Positions 1 through 6,938 of a DNA stretch of 7,105 bases are shown here, piece after piece. The notes below the pieces were generated by a model. It was not told the origin of the DNA and ran no database searches. It was given only the letters and a program-made list of their open reading frames with translations. Within the stretch, counting starts at the first letter, position 1. The number at the start of each line of letters is the position of its first letter. The stretch is from an uncultured Mollicutes bacterium. Lineage in GTDB: Bacteria; Bacillota_I; Bacilli_A; RF39; UBA660. The stretch covers positions 1 through 7,105 of the forward strand of contig USTO01000036.1 in the NCBI GenBank assembly GCA_900557675.1. The letters are read 5' to 3'. Position numbers and translations under genes: made by a program.

Positions 1-248
1 CTATATCTACTCGGTTTTTATTGAATTGAAAAACTGTCCAGTTATAAGTATTCTAGGTTAACATACATCTATTACATATATAACACATTTGGAATACCCT
101 TGATGCCATATAAAGAAGGGGCAATAAGTAAGTAGGAACTATATATATCTAACTACTCTTTACTCTAATTCATATAATGGCTAGTATATATATCCTACTT
201 CTTTTCTTTATTCTTACCTCCGATAGGGCCTAATTTATAATATTTAAT
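1..248. other. Upstream non-coding region, no gene supported
   Basis: No reading frame here has both a plausible start and a ribosome binding site. Frame 2 of the + strand is open from the window edge to a TAA at 59-61 (about 19 codons) and could be the tail of an upstream gene, but nothing recognisable is encoded. The stretch carries visibly more C on the + strand than the genes that follow, where C is rare. It contains runs of alternating TA, an imperfect inverted repeat (130-200) and, at its end, the promoter of the RNase J family gene. It is best read as an intergenic spacer. Confidence 0.6.
130..200. repeat. Imperfect inverted repeat
   Basis: AAGTAGG at 130-136 is the reverse complement of CCTACTT at 194-200. 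ATATATAT at 141-148 can pair with ATATATAT at 186-193, leaving a 4-nt bulge (137-140) on the left arm. The loop between the arms is about 37 nt. The right arm is followed by a pyrimidine-rich run (201-215), so on the + strand it could be a weak terminator for an unseen upstream gene. The large loop and AT-only inner arm make the structure weak, and chance is a real alternative. Confidence 0.35.
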
Positions 249-277
249 TTGACTTCTCCTCTTATTAATGCTATAAT
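249..277 (+). promoter_or_regulatory. Sigma-A type promoter of the RNase J gene
   Basis: TTGACT at 249-254 (5 of 6 to TTGACA) is followed by a 17-bp spacer and a perfect TATAAT at 272-277. Transcription should start near 284, giving a leader of about 30 nt before the ATG at 315. The TTG of the -35 box is also the first codon of the longest open frame, which shows that the longer frame is not the real protein start. Confidence 0.88.
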
Positions 278-303
278 ATATAAGTCTTTATACTTTATTA
301 ACG

Positions 304-310
304 AAAGGAG
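304..310 (+). promoter_or_regulatory. Ribosome binding site that fixes the RNase J start
   Basis: AAAGGAG lies 4 nt before the ATG at 315. It selects this start over the in-frame TTG at 249, which lies upstream of the predicted transcription start. Confidence 0.85.
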
Positions 311-314
311 AAAT

Positions 315-1976
315 ATGAGTAAAATTAAGATTTTTAGTTTAGGCGGACTTAATGAAAACGGCAAGAATATGTATGTTGTCGAAGTAGATAAGAGTATATT
401 TGTATTTGATGCCGGACTAAAATATACAGATGAAAATACGTTAGGAATTGATTATATTATACCTAATGTTAATTATTTAAAGGATAATAAGGAAAGGATA
501 AAGGGAATATTTTTAACTCACGCTCACGATGAGAATATTGGAGCTTTAACTAATGTTATTTCCATTATTGGACTAGTTCCTGTATATGGCTCTAAGTTCA
601 CTTTGGATATGGTTAGAAAAGAATTTGATATGAGTTCTATTAGTACGGAATCTTTAAAAGAAATGAAAGCTAATAGTCCCGAAGTATTTGGTAAGGTTAA
701 GATTTTCCCTGTTAATTTATCGCATAGTATTCCAGAGAATTTTGGATACTCTATTTATACGGATCAAGGGGTTATTTTTTACGCATCAGATTTTGTATTT
801 GATGCTTTAATGAGAGGTAGTTATCAAACGGATATTGGTAAGCTCGCTTATATTGGAAAGCAAGGTGTTCTTTGTTTACTTGCTGAGAGTATTTATTCAG
901 AGAAGGTTGGGCATACTGCTCCTAATCACAGGATTAGTAACCTTATTCGTGAGACTTTATCAAAAAGTGATGGTAGAATTATTTTTAATGTTTTGAATTC
1001 ACATTTATATAGAATACAAGAGTTATTTAATGAAGTATCAAAGACAGACCGTAAGATTGTTGTTATGGGTAAGAGACTTCAAAATATTATTAATTATGCT
1101 ACTAGTAATGGATACCTTGATGCGGGTAAGAATGTGATTGGGGACTTATCTAATATTAATGATGATAATGTCGTTATTCTTAACTCTAATGAGAGAGAAA
1201 AGCCTTATTTTACTATTAACAAGATTGTTAATGGTTATGATAAGTTTGTTAAACTTAGGAAGAGTGATACGGTCTTTTTGGCGACACCGGTTTATGAGGG
1301 AATGGAAAAGACTTTTGTTAGAATTTTAGATGATTTTGCTAAACTTGGTGTTAATGTGGTTACACTTCCTTCAAAGAAGTATTTATCTCATCACGCTTCT
1401 AGTGAGGATTTGATGATGATGATTGAGCTTATGAGTCCTAAGTATTATTTTCCTATAAAGGGAGACTATAAGAATTTGTTTATTAATGCGGAACTTGCGG
1501 AGGCTGTTGGTATTCCTAAAGATAATATTCTTCTTAAGGGTAATGGTGATGTTGCTACTTTTGTTGGTGGTAAGCTTGTTAATAATTTTGAGAGAGTTGA
1601 AGCAGGAGAAATTCTTATTGATGGAGAGAGTTCAGATGATATAGGTGAGCTTGTTCTTAAAGATAGAGAACTTTTATCTAATAATGGTATTGTGATTATT
1701 AGTGCTAGTTTGGATAAAAAGAGTAAGGCTATTATTGCAGGGCCAGAGATTCTTACAAGGGGATTTATTTATGTTAAGGAAAGTGAGGAACTGCTTCACG
1801 AGATGAAGGGTATTTGTACAAAGATTATTAATGATAATATTAAGAATGGCTTTGTTGAATATATGAAGATTAAGAATACGATTAGGGAAGAATTATCTAA
1901 GTATTTGTCACAGGCTACGGGAAACAGGCCAATGATTATTACGGTTATTAGTGAAATTGATTTACAGGACAAGTAG
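315..1976 (+). CDS. rnjB: RNase J family protein with degenerate active site (J2-like)
   Basis: Encodes 553 aa, close to the 555 aa of Bacillus RNase J1. The family consists of cytosolic 5'-3' exo/endoribonucleases of mRNA turnover and rRNA maturation, made of a metallo-beta-lactamase fold with a beta-CASP insert and a C-terminal domain. All parts are present: an N-terminal IFSLGGLNENGKNMY match, the metal motif at 69-74, NLSHSIP (134-140), YASDF (156-160), LSHHASSEDL (357-366), and the typical C-terminal region (431-550) with LDKKSKAIIAGPEILTRGF. The metal site is eroded: HxHxDH reads HAHDEN (Asp to Glu73, His to Asn74), and the His of PVHGE is Lys382. His69, His71, His137, Asp159 and His360 remain. 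The usual SDST motif reads ESIY (191-194). This resembles RNase J2, which has little activity alone and pairs with J1. The RNase J family call is firm; the J2 assignment is inference. The gene has its own promoter and terminator. Confidence 0.93.
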   Translation: MSKIKIFSLGGLNENGKNMYVVEVDKSIFVFDAGLKYTDENTLGIDYIIPNVNYLKDNKERIKGIFLTHAHDENIGALTNVISIIGLVPVYGSKFTLDMVRKEFDMSSISTESLKEMKANSPEVFGKVKIFPVNLSHSIPENFGYSIYTDQGVIFYASDFVFDALMRGSYQTDIGKLAYIGKQGVLCLLAESIYSEKVGHTAPNHRISNLIRETLSKSDGRIIFNVLNSHLYRIQELFNEVSKTDRKIVVMGKRLQNIINYATSNGYLDAGKNVIGDLSNINDDNVVILNSNEREKPYFTINKIVNGYDKFVKLRKSDTVFLATPVYEGMEKTFVRILDDFAKLGVNVVTLPSKKYLSHHASSEDLMMMIELMSPKYYFPIKGDYKNLFINAELAEAVGIPKDNILLKGNGDVATFVGGKLVNNFERVEAGEILIDGESSDDIGELVLKDRELLSNNGIVIISASLDKKSKAIIAGPEILTRGFIYVKESEELLHEMKGICTKIINDNIKNGFVEYMKIKNTIREELSKYLSQATGNRPMIITVISEIDLQDK

Positions 1977-1981
1977 TTTTT

Positions 1982-2019
1982 AAAGAGAAAATGTAAGATG
2001 AGCATTTTTTCTTTTTTTT
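1982..2019 (+). terminator. Intrinsic terminator after the RNase J gene
   Basis: The arm AAAGAGAAAATG (1982-1993) pairs with CATTTTTTCTTT (2003-2014) over 12 bp with one G-T wobble. The loop is 9 nt and a further run of T follows to 2019. It starts 5 nt after the stop codon. The stem is AT-rich, as expected at this base composition. It separates the RNase J gene from the operon that follows. Confidence 0.8.
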
Positions 2020-2031
2020 CTATGTTATTTA

Positions 2032-2040
2032 TGTTATAAT
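2032..2040 (+). promoter_or_regulatory. Extended -10 promoter of the four-gene operon
   Basis: TGTTATAAT is a perfect extended -10 element (TGnTATAAT). At 17-bp spacing the -35 position (2012-2017) is TTTTTT, part of the terminator T-tract, so there is no good -35 box and the TG extension probably compensates. Transcription would start near 2046-2048, which leaves almost no leader for the ATG at 2051 and favours the ATG at 2075. Confidence 0.75.
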
Positions 2041-2059
2041 AGTTGTATAGATGAAAAAG

Positions 2060-2067
2060 AAAGGAAG
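2060..2067 (+). promoter_or_regulatory. Ribosome binding site deciding the start at 2075
   Basis: AAAGGAAG sits 7 nt before the ATG at 2075. The in-frame ATG at 2051 has no Shine-Dalgarno site and lies only a few bases after the predicted transcription start. Confidence 0.7.
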
Positions 2068-2074
2068 TATTGTT

Positions 2075-2833
2075 ATGGGAAAAAATGATAATTATTATGG
2101 TGGTAAAAAGTCTAGTAAAAAGGATACTTTTGGGCAGATTAAGGATATAGAGAATATAGATAAGAAGATATATTATGCGACTGCTGAGATGTGGGGTGAT
2201 GTTAATTTGAAATATGCTTCGGCGGAACTTCTTAGGGAAAGGCCTGATTTACCGGGTATTAGAGTAGATAATCTTATTAAAGAGGATATGGATAGATTAG
2301 GGATGGAAAAAGAAGATGTTGTAAATGTTTCTGAGGTAGAGAAAGCACAGGAAGGTGAAATTGATATTGATGGGTATTTTGGGAATATAGGCGATATTTA
2401 TTTGGATGATATAAAGGGATTTATTAAGTATGCTAATGGTGATATACAAAGAATTCTTATGAATATTTGGTTATGTTTATCTAAGTCTAATGCTTATAGT
2501 AGAAAGGATTTAGAGGAAATAGAGGATAGTATTTTTACTATTGGTGGTGTGGTTTTACCAGAAAGGGAAAGGGTTAGAGTTGAATTTATTAGGATAAATT
2601 GTTATAATCATCCTAGTGATTTTACGAAGGAAACGTTAAGGGGTCTTAAGGAATTGTATAAGACTGATTATGAGGATAAGAAAGAGATTATTAAGAAGGA
2701 AATTGTTAGAATTGAGGCTTTTCTTGGTATGGACATTGCTTTTTTGAATACATCTTTAGAGGTTGCTAAGGAGGAAACAAGACTTATTAGTATGGAAATG
2801 GAAAAGGTTAAAAAAAGAATAAAAAGTAAATAA
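2075..2833 (+). CDS. Hypothetical charged helical protein, first gene of operon
   Basis: Encodes 252 aa from the ATG at 2075; an ATG 24 nt upstream is in frame but poorly placed. I do not recognise the family. Residues 1-20 are Gly/Lys/Ser-rich (MGKNDNYYGGKKSSKK) and look disordered and basic. Residues 28-90 are probably helical and include ELLRERPDLPGIRVDNLI. An acidic stretch near 88-100 leads into a segment (108-136) with DDIKGFIKYANGD followed by ILMNIWLCL, the most hydrophobic part, though too short and broken for a membrane anchor. Residues 185-252 form a long charged helix, probably coiled coil, ending in a Lys/Arg-rich tail. There is no signal peptide. Segment 111-131 faintly resembles DIDRIVKYGN in the 657-aa protein two genes downstream, but this may be chance. 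The next gene starts 18 nt later, so co-transcription is likely. Reality of the gene is well supported; its function is unknown. Confidence 0.85.
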   Translation: MGKNDNYYGGKKSSKKDTFGQIKDIENIDKKIYYATAEMWGDVNLKYASAELLRERPDLPGIRVDNLIKEDMDRLGMEKEDVVNVSEVEKAQEGEIDIDGYFGNIGDIYLDDIKGFIKYANGDIQRILMNIWLCLSKSNAYSRKDLEEIEDSIFTIGGVVLPERERVRVEFIRINCYNHPSDFTKETLRGLKELYKTDYEDKKEIIKKEIVRIEAFLGMDIAFLNTSLEVAKEETRLISMEMEKVKKRIKSK

Positions 2834-2851
2834 GATGGAAAGGGTGAAATA

Positions 2852-4963
2852 ATGAATAATTTTGAGGAATTTAATAATTTTCTTGATAATAAGATAGAGG
2901 AAATAGAGAAGAGATATGGGGCTCTAGTTAATGATAGGGGTCAATCTTTAAATAGTTTAAGTATTCGTCTTGAACAGATAAAGAATGTGTTAGAGGGGTT
3001 AAAGAAAAGAAGGGATATTCGTAATATTGATGATATTGTTAATGATGATATTTTTGATGGAGAGTTAGCGGATATTATTCACGAGTATATGCCAACGGTT
3101 AATAATGTTAAAGAACTTTATAATTATATTTTGCGTATTTCAAAAATGGAAACTGAGGATCCACAAGTTGTTATTTCTAAAGAAACGGTTAATTCTTTTA
3201 TTAAAAGATTTGAGAGTTATGTTCTTGATTATGAGAAGAAAATTAGTGAACTTAAGGCTTTAATTGATAGTAAGAAGGCTGAGGCTAGTTATGAGTATAG
3301 AAAAGTTAGGGATATGATTAATAATGGAAGTTTTCTTAAAGAAGATGAACTTAATATGGTTATTGATTTTATTAATAATCTTGATATTAATGATAGTCTT
3401 AAACTGGAATTTATTGTTAATGTTAGTATTGCTAATGCAAAACTTAGAGAGGTTTTTATTAACTCTAATGTTAATATTGAAGATGCTTTAATTGTTAATG
3501 TGGTTCAAGAAAATTTACAAAAAGCGTATGCTGATAAAGAACTTCCTGCTACTTTTTTAAGTGATACTTCTATAAAGGAAGATATTTCGGAAGATGTGCC
3601 GGAGAAAGAGGAAGGGGAAAAGGAAGTTACATCTGTTGTTCTTAATAAGCGTAGAAGTAGGGATTTAAAGAAAATTAAAAAACTTAAGCGTAAACTTGAA
3701 AGTATTTATGGTGATGATGAGTATTTGCCTTTATATGAGGAGGCCTTAAGGGATGCGGATTTATCTCTTGCTAGTAGGGTTAATATTTATGATAGTAATG
3801 GTAGTAGTAAATGGGCTATTATTTATGTTGATCTATGTAATTTACTTGAAATGGAATATACAGAAGATAATGTCCAAGAAATATTTGATATATATAGGCA
3901 TATTTGGGAAGAATATAATGTATATAAAGAAAATAAAGAAAAGGAAAATAAAATCAAGAATAGTAGGCAAGGTATGATTAGTTCTGGTAATCTTAATTCT
4001 AATGAACGTAGTAATTATATGAGAATGATAGAAGAAGCTGAGGCTATTTATGATACTTGTAGTAAGGAAAGTACTAACGATGAAGATTACTGGGCTATCG
4101 TTAGTTTACTAGGGGATTCTATTTCTAGTTTTAAAAAGTTATATAAGGATTATGAGGCTGCTTATGAATTAGCAACTAAACCTGATATTTCTGAAGAATC
4201 TTTTGCTCTTGTTAAGGAAGAAATTTGGGCTATTGTTAAAAAACTTAGAGAGGCTTATCCTAAGTTTAATAAAGAAGTAGAGCACTTTAAAGTAGAAATT
4301 AAGAATTTCAATAAACCAGATGATATAATAGGTCCAAATGGTAAAGATGGGGTTGATATTAGTGGTGATAAGGGACTTAGTAGTGGAAAGAATTTGGTTA
4401 TATTTTTGCCCTATCGGGGAGAATTATGTGGCACTATTGCAAAAGATCAAAGGGAAATTATGGATACGGATAGGAAATGTCTTGGCGATTTAGTAACGGG
4501 CTTAAAGAGTTTTTATGGTAAGGCTTATATTTTAGAAAATACAAAAAGGGATCATAAGTTACTTCCTTCTAAAAAGGGTAATGGTATACCTAATTATTCA
4601 GAAGAAGTTAGTCCTAGAACTTATCGTAATCGTGATATTAGATTTGCATATTCTTATGTATCAATGTCACAGAATAATAAGGAACTTTTAAAGAAGCACT
4701 ATGGTAATGATAATGATATTAAGATTGTTTTATTAATTGGTACAAAGATTAAACATGAGAATAGTAGAGAGGTTGGTTCTTCTTTCAATAGTCGTATTGC
4801 TAGTAGTATTGATGATATTAGGGATATTAATAAGTTGTTTTATAGTGATTTTACACCAGAAGGGTTTGAGCAAGCTAAGGCTTTAATTGATGAAAGTTAT
4901 AAGATTATATCTGATTTGGGTAAAGATCCAACTAGAAGTACTGATAGAAGGGAGGCAAGATAA
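2852..4963 (+). CDS. Hypothetical 703-aa multidomain coiled-coil protein
   Basis: I do not recognise the family. The start ATG follows GGAAAGGGTG at a usual spacing, 18 nt after the previous stop. Visible order: coiled-coil N-terminus (4-55); helical region (80-230) with a second coiled coil (120-155); acidic linker (240-258, EDISEDVPEKEEGEKE); strongly basic helix KRRSRDLKKIKKLKRK (266-281) followed directly by LESIYGD (282-288); helical segment (340-480) with Trp-containing helices at DYWAIVSLL and EEIWAIVKKL; Gly/Asp-rich linker (488-513); and a compact C-terminal domain (514-690) with beta-like stretches KNLVIFLP, RDIRFAYSYVS and IKIVLLIG. No signal peptide or membrane segment is seen, so it is probably cytosolic. 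The first half parallels that of the next gene: F, D, I and the DR pair keep the same spacing at residues 7, 12, 15 and 28-29 here and 4, 9, 12 and 25-26 there. The basic helix could contact nucleic acid; that is inference only. Confidence 0.88.
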   Translation: MNNFEEFNNFLDNKIEEIEKRYGALVNDRGQSLNSLSIRLEQIKNVLEGLKKRRDIRNIDDIVNDDIFDGELADIIHEYMPTVNNVKELYNYILRISKMETEDPQVVISKETVNSFIKRFESYVLDYEKKISELKALIDSKKAEASYEYRKVRDMINNGSFLKEDELNMVIDFINNLDINDSLKLEFIVNVSIANAKLREVFINSNVNIEDALIVNVVQENLQKAYADKELPATFLSDTSIKEDISEDVPEKEEGEKEVTSVVLNKRRSRDLKKIKKLKRKLESIYGDDEYLPLYEEALRDADLSLASRVNIYDSNGSSKWAIIYVDLCNLLEMEYTEDNVQEIFDIYRHIWEEYNVYKENKEKENKIKNSRQGMISSGNLNSNERSNYMRMIEEAEAIYDTCSKESTNDEDYWAIVSLLGDSISSFKKLYKDYEAAYELATKPDISEESFALVKEEIWAIVKKLREAYPKFNKEVEHFKVEIKNFNKPDDIIGPNGKDGVDISGDKGLSSGKNLVIFLPYRGELCGTIAKDQREIMDTDRKCLGDLVTGLKSFYGKAYILENTKRDHKLLPSKKGNGIPNYSEEVSPRTYRNRDIRFAYSYVSMSQNNKELLKKHYGNDNDIKIVLLIGTKIKHENSREVGSSFNSRIASSIDDIRDINKLFYSDFTPEGFEQAKALIDESYKIISDLGKDPTRSTDRREAR
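4947..4955 (+). promoter_or_regulatory. Ribosome binding site deciding the start at 4965
   Basis: GAAGGGAGG, inside the last codons of the preceding gene, lies 9 nt before the ATG at 4965. It marks this ATG as the start, rather than the in-frame start candidate at 4887, which would overlap the previous gene by 77 nt and has no such site. Confidence 0.85.
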
Positions 4964-4964
4964 T

Positions 4965-6938
4965 ATGGAAAAATTTACGAAAGTTATTGATAAGGAAATT
5001 GATAGGTTGAATCAAGAAATTTCAAGGATTAATGAGGATAGGGTTAATCTTGAAAATAGAAGAAATAGTTACAGTAAACTTCTTTTGGAACTTAAAGGGG
5101 TGAATAACTCTAAGAATGTTAATTTAGCTTTTAGTATTGATATGGGATTTTTTGAAAATGTTTTTGGAGATACTGAGAGTGTTATTAATGATATTAAAAG
5201 GCTTAAAGAGCTTAAAGCTATGTATAATATGTTTTATATTGATAATAAGCAAACCTTAGAAATTATTGGGATATGTAAGAAGTATAGTGAAATTTTAAGT
5301 GATAAGATTGAGTTTTTAGAAAAAGAACTAGAAGATAGTTCTAAAAAGGAAAGTATACTTGAAGAATATAATAATATAAAGGGAATTATTAGTAGAAATA
5401 TTGACTTTAATGATGTTTCTAAACTTCTTATGTTTGTTAAAGATATGAATATTTCTCTTAAGGATAAGATTGATATTATTAGAGAAATTAATAGTCAGGT
5501 GTTTAAAATAGAGGCTGAGACTTTAACTGAGGATGTTTCTGATACTGAAGAAATTGAAGTTATTGATGTTGTTAATATTAGTAATATTAATGTAGAGGAT
5601 GTTCAGGCTTTGTTTAGTAAGTATGGTTATGATATTCATAGTATTTTTGATGATGAGGATATTGATAGAATAGTTAAGTATGGTAATCTTCAAAATATGG
5701 AAGAGATTCTTATTGCTATAAAGGATATTAAACTTAATAATGATAAGAAGCAGAGCTCTAAACTTGCTAATATATTTGTTCTTTCTAATGGTGAGATTGT
5801 AAAGACGGTACTTGATAATATTAAGGCTGATTCGAAGGCTAATTTTAGTAGTAATAATTATAGTCTTAGTGAAATATTTAATAGTTATCTTAATGTTTAT
5901 CCTTTATTTATTAAGGGTAATAAGTCACTTGATAAGGTTAATGGTAAAGGTCCTGGTGGTGATGGTCCTATTAATGAAAGTGTAACTGGTTCATTTGGTA
6001 AATATCTAGCTATAAGGAATATTATTAAGAGTGAAGATAATGATGCTGATATTAATGCTATGATAGAAAGGAGCGGAAGTGTATTTGTACAATGTAGTGC
6101 TCGTTCATTTAAAAAGAGATTAGAGAAGTTTAAGTTATATGGAGCTACGAAAGATAATTATTTTGGAACGCTTTCTTGTTTTCTTGGTAATCATTCTTTG
6201 GATATTATTGATGTTTTTAGGGAACTTGGTCACGATAAGTATTTGTTTAAGGGCGGTTTTTCGACTACTTGTAGGAGGGTAGATAATATTAATATGACTC
6301 TTTCTCTTATTAAGCTATATAATAAGAGGGGTGAAAGTATATATTTTAGGGAGCCTGATGGGGATAGAAGGAAGTATTATAAATTGAAGGGATATATATC
6401 TACTCCTAAATCTGGTAGTAAGGGTGGTATGATACTGGCTGGTGATACAAGGGATATGCTTGATATGGGATTAATTGTTAAGACTAGTGATATTGCTTTT
6501 CCAAAGAGAAATGGAGAAAAGGGTGTTATTCTTAGTGAGTTGGGTAGATTTGAAAATTATTGTAATAAGTATTATGAGGAAAATGTTACTAAGTATGATG
6601 AATATGATAGGATAATATCTGATAATGAGAATGATAATATTACTAGTATGTCTTTAAATAATATTTATATAAGGGAACTTGATGATGCTTATAAGGTAAG
6701 TGAGTATTTATATGATATTGATGGGGTTATGATATCAAGGTTCAAGGTTCTTAGAGTGTTTGAGACACTACTTAGTAACAGACTTGGTAACTTGGATGGT
6801 TTATTTGTGGCTATTACGAGAAATAGTATTTTGACTAAGGATGAGTTAGAGAGAATTGATAAGGAAATTAGAGGTGGCACTAGAGATATGGCCCACGATA
6901 GTGAAAATGTAAAAACTCTTAGAAGGAGTGGTAAATAA
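4965..6938 (+). CDS. Hypothetical 657-aa helical-repeat protein, paralogue of preceding gene
   Basis: Not a family I can name. The start lies 1 nt after the previous stop. Visible order: N-terminal coiled coil (1-45, MEKFTKVIDKEIDRLNQEI); helical region with a second coiled coil (105-145, EKELEDSSKKESILEEY); acidic linker (186-201); helical segment (205-320) beginning VQALFSKYGYD, with NMEEILIAIKDIKL and IVKTVLDNIKA; Gly-rich linker NGKGPGGDGP (326-335); more helical hairpins (344-455), including FVQCSARSFKKRLEKFKLYG and LDIIDVFRELG; a more polar insert (456-520); and a C-terminal segment (584-634) DIDGVMISRFKVLR then LFVAITRNSILTKDELERI. The alternating 'helix, short turn, helix' spacing in 205-455 loosely recalls mTERF-type repeats; this is a weak visual resemblance. 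No secretion signal or membrane segment is seen. The first 185 residues parallel the preceding gene, so duplication followed by divergence is likely. The tail is basic (TLRRSGK). The following gene overlaps by 1 nt. Confidence 0.88.
   Translation: MEKFTKVIDKEIDRLNQEISRINEDRVNLENRRNSYSKLLLELKGVNNSKNVNLAFSIDMGFFENVFGDTESVINDIKRLKELKAMYNMFYIDNKQTLEIIGICKKYSEILSDKIEFLEKELEDSSKKESILEEYNNIKGIISRNIDFNDVSKLLMFVKDMNISLKDKIDIIREINSQVFKIEAETLTEDVSDTEEIEVIDVVNISNINVEDVQALFSKYGYDIHSIFDDEDIDRIVKYGNLQNMEEILIAIKDIKLNNDKKQSSKLANIFVLSNGEIVKTVLDNIKADSKANFSSNNYSLSEIFNSYLNVYPLFIKGNKSLDKVNGKGPGGDGPINESVTGSFGKYLAIRNIIKSEDNDADINAMIERSGSVFVQCSARSFKKRLEKFKLYGATKDNYFGTLSCFLGNHSLDIIDVFRELGHDKYLFKGGFSTTCRRVDNINMTLSLIKLYNKRGESIYFREPDGDRRKYYKLKGYISTPKSGSKGGMILAGDTRDMLDMGLIVKTSDIAFPKRNGEKGVILSELGRFENYCNKYYEENVTKYDEYDRIISDNENDNITSMSLNNIYIRELDDAYKVSEYLYDIDGVMISRFKVLRVFETLLSNRLGNLDGLFVAITRNSILTKDELERIDKEIRGGTRDMAHDSENVKTLRRSGK

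Noticed and set aside
26..50. Sequence around AAAAACTGTCCAGTT as a possible insertion-sequence terminus
   Set aside because: Some IS3-type ends look similar, but no transposase, partner repeat or target duplication is visible in the window.
173..178. TATAAT as a second promoter -10 box
   Set aside because: No acceptable -35 hexamer lies 16-18 bp upstream, there is no TG extension, and nothing codes directly downstream. In sequence this AT-rich the hexamer is expected by chance.
198..290. Minus-strand open stretch ending YKLGPIGGKNKEKK before a TAG
   Set aside because: It is only about 30 codons, has no start codon, and runs across the RNase J promoter. The protein-like look of the end is not enough to call a gene.
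1796..2005. Minus-strand open frame of 69 codons across the end of the RNase J gene
   Set aside because: It lies antisense to a well-conserved coding region and over the terminator, has no ribosome binding site, and its hydrophobic translation is what AT-rich antisense sequence gives by chance.
3753..3977. Second + strand frame inside the 703-aa gene
   Set aside because: It is a shadow frame of a long, well-supported gene, without its own ribosome binding site. The same holds for 1138-1329 and for the minus-strand frame at 6689-6880.
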